Origin: CAZXVU01 sp964644465
GTDB taxonomy: Bacteria > Chlamydiota > Chlamydiia > Chlamydiales > SM23-39
Direction: 5' to 3'
Length of the DNA stretch: 12,682 nucleotides
NCBI GenBank assembly: GCA_964644465.1
Contig: CAZXVU010000058.1
Coordinates: forward strand, 1-12,682
Below are positions 1 to 5,313 of this stretch, piece by piece (the first letter of the stretch is position 1; each line of letters opens with the position of its first letter). A program made the position numbers and the translations under genes. A model generated the notes under the pieces. It was given only the letters and a program-made list of their open reading frames with translations. It ran no database searches and was not told the origin of the DNA.

Positions 1-1818
1 AACCGATTGCCCAAGTGAGTATTTATAGCTGATATAGCGCTTGAGGGAAGAGCGGACATATTCTGTGAGAAGCACTGTATCTTTTTCCGTTTGGGCCCAT
101 TCGCTGAGGGCCTCGAGAATGGTGCGAAGATCTTTGATCGAAACCTGTTCTTGAATCAGGCGGCGAAGGATTTCTGTGAGTTTTTGGAGCGGGACCAAGC
201 GGGTGACCTCTTTGATGAGGTCGGGGAACGATTTTTCGATGAATTCGAGGATGCCTCGGACTTCCTGGATGCCGATGAATTCGCTGGCGTATTGGCGGTA
301 GAATTTGGAAAGGTGGAGGATCATCACCTCAAGGCCAGTCCAGAAGCGGACGCCGGCCCTCTGCAGGATCTCCTGGTATTTTTCATCGACCCAAAGAGCA
401 GGCATTCCGAGTGTTCCTTTCGAGGTGATGAAAGGAATGTTGTAACGGCGGAGCGTCTCTTCGCTTTCATTGGTAAGAAGGTGTTTCAAGATGATCTTGC
501 CGCGGACGATCGGCACTTCATTCAAATGAATCGCATATTCATTTGCGTCCAACGAGGGGGAATCTGTCCGTACATGGACGCCTGGAAAGCGGACCCCTAA
601 GTCTTGATACAATGCATGGCGCATTTTGGGAATCATCTGGTCGATGAAAGTAAGCCCCTGCTTATCTTTTTTGATGATGAGCGAAATAGCTGAGCCAACT
701 TCCAGGACGACAGGCAATGTCAGGGCGTAATCTTCACCTGAGCCTCCGACGACGGTGTGTCCGGGAACATCGACGTCCATCCCTCGGATCCCAGCGACCG
801 CTTTAGCTGCAGTTCTACGTGAAGTGTTCCAAAAGACATAGCCGATGGTGCCAATGAGGGCAAATAGGATCAGGAACGGCCATGCTGGGAATCCAGGAAT
901 AAAGGCCATCAAGAACAAGATACCGCCGGCAATCATCAAAGCTTTTGGCTGTTTGAGTAATTGTTCGGAGATCTCTTTACCTAAGTGGGCATCTTTCTTC
1001 TCGCTCGAGACGCGGGTTGTGACAATACCCGCTGTGATTCCGATCATTAAGGCGGGGATCTGAGAAACCAGGCCGTCGCCGATGGACAGCAAAGAGTAAA
1101 TTTTGGCCGATTGAGCGAGTGTCATCCCGTGCATCGTCACCCCGATAATCAAACCGCCGATGATGTTGATGGCCGTAATCACAATGCCCGCGATCGCATC
1201 TCCCTTGACGAACTTCATAGCGCCGTCCATGGCTCCGTAAAGCTGGCTTTCTTTGGTCAGCCCTAAACGAAGTTCGCGCGCTGCTTGCTGGTCGATGATT
1301 CCAGCGCGAAGGTCTGCGTCGATGGACATTTGTTTACCTGGCATCGCGTCCAAAGTGAAGCGGGCAGCCACTTCAGCGACCCTTTCGGCGCCTTTAACAA
1401 CGACGATGAACTGGACAATGGTAATGATCAGGAAGACGACGCCCCCGACCACATAATTGCCCCCGACTACGAAGTTTCCGAAGGCGAAGATGATTTTCCC
1501 TGCGTTAGCATGGAGAAGGATCTGGCGGGTAGAAGAGATGTTCACTCCAAGTCGATAAAGTGTAGTCAAAAGGAGGAGAGAGGGGAACATCGACAACTGG
1601 ACCGCTTTTTGAATGTAGATGGCGACAAACAGCAAGGTGACCGAAACCGAAAGGTTGATTGCGATCAACACATCGATCATATGAGGCGAGATCGGGAAGA
1701 TCAGCATCATGATGATGGAGATGATGACACCTGCTAAGACCAAGTCGCTCGATCCAGAAATCGCCGAGAGGGCTCTTTCGCCTCCAAGAAACCGAGAAAT
1801 ATTATCTAAAGCTTTCAT
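1..1818 (-). CDS. sctV: Type III secretion export-gate protein SctV (CdsV/LcrD, FlhA family), 3' end beyond window
   Basis: This is the large inner-membrane subunit of the type III secretion export gate; its C-terminal part forms the cytoplasmic ring that receives chaperone-substrate complexes. I translated it by hand: 606 codons are open from the ATG at 1818 to the window edge, so about 100 residues are missing compared with the usual ~700. Seen: hydrophobic segments near residues 25-43, 47-69, 120-141, 208-229, 244-268 and 292-330, then a soluble domain from about residue 340. The FHIPEP family signature is intact: KGAERVAEVAARFTLDAMPG at 142-161, followed by KQMSIDADLRAG. The ATG overlaps the sctU stop as ATGA (1815-1818) and has no strong Shine-Dalgarno, so translation is probably coupled to sctU. 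The type III rather than flagellar assignment rests on the chlamydial gene order; Chlamydia also has a divergent FlhA paralogue elsewhere. Confidence 0.95.
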   Translation of the reverse strand, partial: MKALDNISRFLGGERALSAISGSSDLVLAGVIISIIMMLIFPISPHMIDVLIAINLSVSVTLLFVAIYIQKAVQLSMFPSLLLLTTLYRLGVNISSTRQILLHANAGKIIFAFGNFVVGGNYVVGGVVFLIITIVQFIVVVKGAERVAEVAARFTLDAMPGKQMSIDADLRAGIIDQQAARELRLGLTKESQLYGAMDGAMKFVKGDAIAGIVITAINIIGGLIIGVTMHGMTLAQSAKIYSLLSIGDGLVSQIPALMIGITAGIVTTRVSSEKKDAHLGKEISEQLLKQPKALMIAGGILFLMAFIPGFPAWPFLILFALIGTIGYVFWNTSRRTAAKAVAGIRGMDVDVPGHTVVGGSGEDYALTLPVVLEVGSAISLIIKKDKQGLTFIDQMIPKMRHALYQDLGVRFPGVHVRTDSPSLDANEYAIHLNEVPIVRGKIILKHLLTNESEETLRRYNIPFITSKGTLGMPALWVDEKYQEILQRAGVRFWTGLEVMILHLSKFYRQYASEFIGIQEVRGILEFIEKSFPDLIKEVTRLVPLQKLTEILRRLIQEQVSIKDLRTILEALSEWAQTEKDTVLLTEYVRSSLKRYISYKYSLGQSV

Positions 1819-2891
1819 TTGAATAGTTCCATATTGACGTCTGGATTTCCTTCCAGGGATTCGATCCATTTGAGGATTTCCGCAACAGCCTGGTAAGTGT
1901 CCTCAGGAATATAATCGGAAATTTTCCCTTTACTGTATAGCTCTCGTGCTAAATCTACGTTTCTCATGATTGGGATATTGTTTTCGAGACCTATTTTAAT
2001 GATCTGATCGGCAATGATTCCAGCCCCCATGGTAAGGATAATAGGAGCCGGCTCTTCTTCCGGATTGTATTTCAAAGCAATGGCGAGGTGAGTAGGATTT
2101 GTAATGATCGCCCTTGCGCGCCTTGCAGCTCCAGCTCCCTCTTGATAGGCAATTTCCCGAAACAGTTCGCGGCGCTTCCCTTTAATCATCGGATCGCCTT
2201 CTGTATCCTTATATTCCTGCTTGACCTCGAATTTTTCCATCTTCATTTCTTTTGCGAAGTTCTTTTTCTGGAAAGCAAGGTCGAAAAGGCCGATTAAAAG
2301 GAAAAAAATACCCACCCGGATTGCAGAGGTGATCAAAAAATCGTGAACCACTAAAGCGCTGGCCAGCACTGGGATCGCTGCCGAAGCGATAATTTGGGGA
2401 AGCATCGACCACAAAACCATGTAAATAATGATGCCCGCGCCCGTAATTTTCGCAATCGATTTGAGGAGTTCAACTAACACTTTCAATTTGAATTTTTGTT
2501 TGATCCCTTCAATCGGATTCAGTTTTTTCAGATCGAATTTCATCGCTTCTAAAGAAAAAACAGGACCTACCACTAAAAAGCTGACCAAAACCCCCACAAA
2601 GCAGACCATGACCATAATAGGCAGGCTCGTCTGAAGAATCACCTGCATCGCCACATAAAAAAGCCCAGCCGCTCTTGTATCGAAATCTTCACCTGTATAC
2701 GGCACTTGCCGGAACATCTGGACTAAAAAACCGCCCATGTTCTGAAACAGCATTCCCATCATCGCCAAAGTACCCATAATCGAAACAATAAAGGTCATCG
2801 CGGCGGGCAAGTCCTGCACCTTCGCAACTTGCCCCTTCTTACGGGCATCCTTCAGTTTCTTCGGCGTCGCCTTTTCGGTCTTTTCAGCCAT
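1815..2891 (-). CDS. sctU: Type III secretion export-gate switch protein SctU (CdsU/YscU, FlhB family)
   Basis: Inner-membrane export-gate component that switches substrate specificity after cleaving itself. The protein is 358 residues, normal for the family. The basic N-terminus (MAEKTEKATPKKLKDARKKG) is the classic SctU/FlhB start. Hydrophobic segments lie near residues 32-50, 80-112, 148-180 and 186-207, consistent with four membrane helices. The cytoplasmic domain carries the autocleavage motif NPTH at 265-268, with cleavage expected between N265 and P266, followed by LAIALKYNPEE and the conserved RNVDLARELY segment (310-319). It shares an ATGA overlap with sctV downstream. Upstream is a likely promoter (2960-2989) and a leader with two hairpins, so this gene probably begins its own transcript rather than being read from ychF, from which it is separated by about 2.4 kb containing plus-strand genes. 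The Shine-Dalgarno is weak (GAGAA, 4 nt before the ATG). Confidence 0.96.
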   Translation of the reverse strand: MAEKTEKATPKKLKDARKKGQVAKVQDLPAAMTFIVSIMGTLAMMGMLFQNMGGFLVQMFRQVPYTGEDFDTRAAGLFYVAMQVILQTSLPIMVMVCFVGVLVSFLVVGPVFSLEAMKFDLKKLNPIEGIKQKFKLKVLVELLKSIAKITGAGIIIYMVLWSMLPQIIASAAIPVLASALVVHDFLITSAIRVGIFFLLIGLFDLAFQKKNFAKEMKMEKFEVKQEYKDTEGDPMIKGKRRELFREIAYQEGAGAARRARAIITNPTHLAIALKYNPEEEPAPIILTMGAGIIADQIIKIGLENNIPIMRNVDLARELYSKGKISDYIPEDTYQAVAEILKWIESLEGNPDVNMELFK

Positions 2892-2903
2892 CTGTTCTCG
2901 GTG

Positions 2904-2945
2904 GCCAACTTCGTTGGCTTGTTTTGCCGCAAACTTCGTTGCGGC
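2904..2945 (-). repeat. Two tandem related hairpins in the sctU leader
   Basis: Two perfect inverted repeats lie 15-60 nt upstream of the sctU ATG. The proximal one has 6-bp arms GCCAAC/GTTGGC (2904-2909 and 2913-2918) with a 3-nt loop. The distal one has 7-bp arms GCCGCAA/TTGCGGC (2926-2932 and 2939-2945) with a 6-nt loop. On the sctU-sense strand both contain CAACGAAGTT, so they look like diverged copies of one unit. They fall inside the leader inferred from the promoter at 2960-2989. They may be a 5' UTR structure or a dispersed palindromic repeat; the sequence alone does not decide. Confidence 0.75.
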
Positions 2946-2959
2946 TTTTCCTACTCAAG

Positions 2960-2989
2960 ACTGTAGCGAAGCTCATAGAGGGGAGTCAA
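2960..2989 (-). promoter_or_regulatory. Putative sigma-66/70-type promoter for sctU-sctV
   Basis: On the minus strand, -35 TTGACT (2984-2989) is followed 18 bp later by -10 TACAGT (2960-2965). This predicts a start near 2953 and a leader of about 60 nt that contains both hairpins. The -35 matches the consensus at 5 of 6 bases and the -10 at 4 of 6. It is the best such pair found by eye in the 241-bp gap; no other gene begins on this strand here. Confidence 0.55.
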
Positions 2990-3010
2990 GCGCAAAAGAA
3001 TCCAATTGAT

Positions 3011-3033
3011 TATTGGGACATGATATTGGGACA
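3011..3033. repeat. 10-bp direct repeat TATTGGGACA, 13-bp period
   Basis: TATTGGGACA occurs at 3011-3020 and again, identically, at 3024-3033, separated by TGA. The copies lie between the sctU promoter and the 93-residue gene. A 13-bp period is slightly more than one helical turn, so the sites would lie roughly on the same face of DNA, as for a tandem operator, but no known regulator site is recognised. Confidence 0.6.
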
Positions 3034-3060
3034 ATTTGTGTTTGTTTTAATTGAAATGTA

Positions 3061-3087
3061 TTGAATTTTTAATTTTTTAATTATAAA
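3061..3087 (+). promoter_or_regulatory. Weak candidate promoter for the 93-residue gene
   Basis: TTGAAT (3061-3066) and TATAAA (3082-3087) are separated by 15 bp, shorter than ideal, in very AT-rich DNA. This predicts a start about 40 nt before the ATG at 3133. In such AT-rich sequence chance matches are frequent, so this is a low-confidence call. Confidence 0.25.
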
Positions 3088-3132
3088 ATTGAGTTGTAGA
3101 AGAAAAATTAAATAATAAAAAACGAAAGAAAT

Positions 3133-3414
3133 ATGCTTTCATCATTACTCAAATCTCAATCATTGAATGATGTTCCTATTTGGGCGCCAGCTGCAGTTAA
3201 TGAGATTACAGAATTAGAAAATCTACTAACCCTTGAAGTTAAATTGCCCGATCAGCCTACGAATACATTAAAACAGATTGTAAATCTTATGAATCAATTG
3301 CAACAGTTAGAGAGCAGCGTTTTGAATGGATCTGTTAATTTATCAGATTTTGGAAGGCAAATAAACAATGTTTTCCAACAGGTCCAAAACCTTCCAGCTC
3401 CCCCTTCGCAATAA
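3133..3414 (+). CDS. Small protein of unknown function (93 aa) beside the type III secretion genes
   Basis: I do not recognise a family. The protein is 93 residues, with no signal peptide or membrane segment. The middle (about residues 24-80) is rich in Leu, Gln, Asn and Val with heptad-like spacing (LKQIVNLMNQLQQLESSVLN), suggesting amphipathic helices or a short coiled coil; the end is Pro-rich (PAPPSQ). It has no Cys. It is AT-rich compared with the neighbouring core genes. The start has only a poor Shine-Dalgarno (GAAAGAA just before the ATG). Support for a real gene is the full-length frame in a gene-sized gap, plausible amino-acid composition and a strong intrinsic terminator 13 bp after the stop, consistent with a monocistronic unit. 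Its N-terminus, rich in Ser, Leu, Asn and Gln, and its position next to sctU/sctV would fit a secreted substrate or a chaperone, but this is inference only. Confidence 0.6.
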   Translation: MLSSLLKSQSLNDVPIWAPAAVNEITELENLLTLEVKLPDQPTNTLKQIVNLMNQLQQLESSVLNGSVNLSDFGRQINNVFQQVQNLPAPPSQ

Positions 3415-3427
3415 TAATATCATTTTT

Positions 3428-3455
3428 CCCCGCCGGGTAACGGCGGGGTTCTTTT
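3428..3455 (+). terminator. Intrinsic terminator after the 93-residue gene
   Basis: Perfect 8-bp GC-rich stem CCCCGCCG (3428-3435) / CGGCGGGG (3441-3448) with loop GGTAA, followed by TTCTTTT (3449-3455). It stops plus-strand transcription after the 93-residue gene. Read on the minus strand the stem is followed by A residues, so it is not a good intrinsic terminator for the convergent secreted-protein gene ending at 3463. Confidence 0.92.
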
Positions 3456-3462
3456 CTGCAGA

Positions 3463-3843
3463 TTAATAGGTATAGGAATTTCTCCAGGTGAGTGTTTCAG
3501 TAGCTTGCCTTGTTCCTTCATACGTGGTCCATTTTCCTTTGATTTCTCCGAAGGATCCCACTTTGTAAGATACAACTCCCCATTGAGTTCTAGTGATATC
3601 TGTATATGCGACGCTGAGAATGTCTTCCCAAGAATTGAAAATCCCCACGCCTACTTGAGCTTGATTATTTCCAACCAGCCATACCACATTGTAATTATCG
3701 CCTTGAGGAGTGATCACCACTTGTCCCTGATAGGTGCTTCCATTCGCGTTGACGCCATACATGTCATACGTTCCCGTCTTGAGGCCCCATGCAAAGGCGG
3801 TATTCAAAATTGCGAAAAATAAACATAAGAGGATTGTTTTCAT
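3463..3843 (-). CDS. Small secreted beta-rich protein (126 aa) with signal peptide
   Basis: A clear Sec signal peptide opens the protein: MKTILLCLFFAILNTAFA, with predicted cleavage after AFA at residue 18; no lipobox. The mature part (about 108 residues) alternates Gly, Thr and aromatic residues: GTYDMYGVNANGSTYQGQVV, GDNYNVVWLVG, then GKWTTYEGT. The pattern G-x-Y-x-x-x-G-x-N-x-x-G-x-x-Y-x-G followed by x-W-x-x-G and a late G-x-W resembles small exported proteins often labelled 'fibronectin-binding protein' in Gram-negative genomes; I make this comparison from memory and hold it loosely. It suggests a periplasmic or surface beta-barrel/sandwich. A good Shine-Dalgarno AGGAG (3851-3855) lies 7 nt before the ATG and a promoter at 3884-3912. 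It is transcribed divergently from alr. Confidence 0.85.
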   Translation of the reverse strand: MKTILLCLFFAILNTAFAWGLKTGTYDMYGVNANGSTYQGQVVITPQGDNYNVVWLVGNNQAQVGVGIFNSWEDILSVAYTDITRTQWGVVSYKVGSFGEIKGKWTTYEGTRQATETLTWRNSYTY

Positions 3844-3883
3844 GCTTTTTCTCCTAAACTTAGATTTGTTTCAAAGGCGGGGC

Positions 3884-3912
3884 ATCATAAAGAGTTGAAG
3901 AAAATTTGAAAA
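3884..3912 (-). promoter_or_regulatory. Putative promoter of the secreted-protein gene
   Basis: Minus-strand -35 TTTTCA (3907-3912) and -10 TATGAT (3884-3889) are separated by 17 bp. The -10 matches the consensus at 5 of 6 bases, the -35 at 4 of 6. The predicted start lies about 30 nt upstream of the ATG, with Shine-Dalgarno AGGAG at 3851-3855 between them. The 105-bp gap is shared with the divergent alr gene. Confidence 0.5.
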
Positions 3913-3936
3913 GGGAATGGTAGAATAGAGAAGAGC

Positions 3937-3942
3937 GAGGAG
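3937..3942 (+). promoter_or_regulatory. Ribosome binding site that fixes the GTG start of alr
   Basis: GAGGAG at 3937-3942 lies 6 nt before GTG at 3949-3951. There is no in-frame ATG nearby, and the family's usual N-terminal TWVEVDL segment begins only 7 residues after this GTG, so GTG is the natural start. Confidence 0.8.
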
Positions 3943-3948
3943 CATTGC

Positions 3949-5067
3949 GTGATTTATCCCCATCCCACCTGGGTCGAAGTAGATCTAGGTCAGTTCCGGA
4001 AGAACATAGAAGTTGTGAAGAGAAACATTGGGAACAGTTTGTTTTGCCTTCCAGTCAAAGGAAATGCGTATGGACATGGGATTGTGGAAATCGGCAAAGC
4101 TGCCGATAAAGCTGGGGTCGATTGTTTAGCTGTTTCTTGTTTGCAGGAGGGAGTGAAGCTGCGGCAAATGGGAATTCAGATTCCCATTTTGGTGGTGGGT
4201 GCTATCCACGAAGATCAAGTAGTCGATTTGATCAATTTCAATCTGGAATTTTCAATCAGTTCGAAGTTTAAAGCCGATCTAGTTGCAAAAAGCTGTCAAA
4301 AACTGCGGAGAAGATGCCGTATACATCTGGAAGTGGACACCGGAATGCACAGAACTGGAGTGCGCTGTCTTACGGCAATTGATTTATTCAAGCATTTAAA
4401 GAGTTTGGAGTGTTTTGAAATTGCCGGAATCTATTCCCATTTAGCAACTGGGGAAACGCCTGATGATCCCATCGCGGATAAACAAATACGGATTTTCGAA
4501 GAAATGCTGCGCCACCCTGTTTTTCAGGGAGAGACCTTTATCAGACATATCGCCAACTCCAATGGAGTGCTTCACTTCCCGAAAGGATATATGGATATGG
4601 TACGGCCGGGAATCATCGTATTCGGCTATCTGCCTGAGAATGTCCCGGACGCTTTTAAGGAATTAAAACCCTGTTTCAGTCTGAAGTCCAAAGTCTCTTT
4701 TTTTAAAGTGGTCGCAAAAGGGGAAGGGATCAGCTATGGGCACACGTATATTACCTCGAAACAAACACGGATCGTCACAGTGCCCGTTGGATATGGAGAT
4801 GGGTATCGAAGATCTCTTTCAAATCGAGGAAGTGTTCTGATACGGGGCAAGAGGTTTAAGATTGCAGGAACTATCTGCATGGACCAATTTATGGTCGATG
4901 TTGGGGATGAAGAAGTGTATGTGGGTGACGAAGTAGTCTTGGTAGGTAAGCAGGGCGATGAAGAGATCACCCTGCAAGAAGTAGCGCAGCTCTGCGATAC
5001 AATTCCCTATGAGGTCCTCTGTTTATTGAACGAGAGGATACCGAGGTTTACGATTTTCTCAGCATGA
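3949..5067 (+). CDS. alr: Alanine racemase (PLP-dependent)
   Basis: Converts L-alanine to D-alanine for the peptidoglycan stem peptide, in the cytoplasm. At 372 residues it matches the family length. Seen: the PLP-lysine motif VKGNAYGHG (K37 of LPVKGNAYGHG; most family members have KANAYGHG); VDTGMHRTG (129-137) with R135; the phosphate/ring contact region VRPGIIVFGY (218-227); the second-domain catalytic tyrosine in ISYGHTY (Y263); GYGDGYRR (281-288); and the conserved Met-Asp in CMDQFMVDV (M311, D312). The C-terminal YEVLCLLNERIPRF (354-367) is also typical. Every catalytic residue expected is present, so an active enzyme is likely. It starts with GTG behind a strong GAGGAG site and stands alone on its strand; its last 20 nt overlap the convergent gene ending at 5048. 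Chlamydiaceae have no alr and are reported to use GlyA for this step, which makes this copy notable. Confidence 0.97.
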   Translation: MIYPHPTWVEVDLGQFRKNIEVVKRNIGNSLFCLPVKGNAYGHGIVEIGKAADKAGVDCLAVSCLQEGVKLRQMGIQIPILVVGAIHEDQVVDLINFNLEFSISSKFKADLVAKSCQKLRRRCRIHLEVDTGMHRTGVRCLTAIDLFKHLKSLECFEIAGIYSHLATGETPDDPIADKQIRIFEEMLRHPVFQGETFIRHIANSNGVLHFPKGYMDMVRPGIIVFGYLPENVPDAFKELKPCFSLKSKVSFFKVVAKGEGISYGHTYITSKQTRIVTVPVGYGDGYRRSLSNRGSVLIRGKRFKIAGTICMDQFMVDVGDEEVYVGDEVVLVGKQGDEEITLQEVAQLCDTIPYEVLCLLNERIPRFTIFSA

Positions 5068-5266
5068 GAAATATCCCGCCAACAATAGCAAGCCCCCCAA
5101 AAATCAAGGGTGTTGGATCGGAGCCTTCTTTAGTCACAGTAGCATTTATTGATACAGGCCCTACTCCAATATGATGCCTTTCTCTGCGAGGAGGATAGTA
5201 ATCATAGCCTATGACTAACACACCTAAAATAACCAAGACGAGACCAATGATAAAAGTTGGTTTCAT
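5048..5266 (-). CDS. Small membrane protein (72 aa), two helices, DUF3185-like
   Basis: The N-terminal segment KPTFIIGLVLVILGVLVIGY and the C-terminal segment PLIFGGLAIVGGIFLML are both membrane helices, flanking a short polar loop containing YPPRRERHH and GVGPVSINATVTKE. The layout (helix, basic/aromatic loop with a GP motif, PL-x-x-GG helix) is like the small membrane proteins annotated DUF3185 or similar; function unknown. I chose the ATG at 5264-5266 because GGGAG (5274-5278) lies 7 nt upstream of it; an in-frame ATG at 5288-5290 would add MNKKGSFL but has no ribosome binding site. It lies 47 nt after the ychF stop on the same strand, so co-transcription is possible. Its 3' end overlaps the end of alr by 20 nt tail-to-tail. 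Confidence 0.75.
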   Translation of the reverse strand: MKPTFIIGLVLVILGVLVIGYDYYPPRRERHHIGVGPVSINATVTKEGSDPTPLIFGGLAIVGGIFLMLRKS

Positions 5267-5269
5267 GAG

Positions 5270-5308
5270 AAAACTCCCTTTCTTATTCATATAAAGGTTA
5301 GGAGTTTT
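5270..5308 (-). promoter_or_regulatory. Inverted repeat that may cover the ribosome binding site of the small membrane protein
   Basis: On the minus strand AAAACTCC (5301-5308) is the exact complement of GGAGTTTT (5270-5277). The second arm includes the Shine-Dalgarno GGGAG (5274-5278) of the gene starting at 5266. The loop is 23 nt. In RNA this 8-bp stem (9 with a U-G pair) could hide the ribosome binding site, or, being followed by UUUUCUC, act as a weak terminator after ychF. No known riboswitch class is recognised. Confidence 0.4.
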
Positions 5309-5313
5309 GTTGT

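Noticed and set aside
91..600. Long open frame on the plus strand
   Set aside because: It lies fully antisense to sctV, whose translation shows clear FlhA/SctV motifs; its own product is low-complexity and acidic with no recognisable domain.
1285..1737. Plus-strand frame rich in Asp/His
   Set aside because: Antisense to the conserved membrane domain of sctV; the Asp/Glu/His bias is what the complement of Ile/Val/Phe/Met codons gives.
3505..3822. 105-residue plus-strand frame opposite the secreted protein
   Set aside because: The minus strand has a signal peptide, ribosome binding site and promoter; the plus-strand product shows none and no start signal.
5079..5116. CCAACA/TGTTGG inverted repeat after alr as a terminator
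   Set aside because: Only 6 bp with a 26-nt loop, no T tract, and it lies inside the convergent membrane-protein gene.
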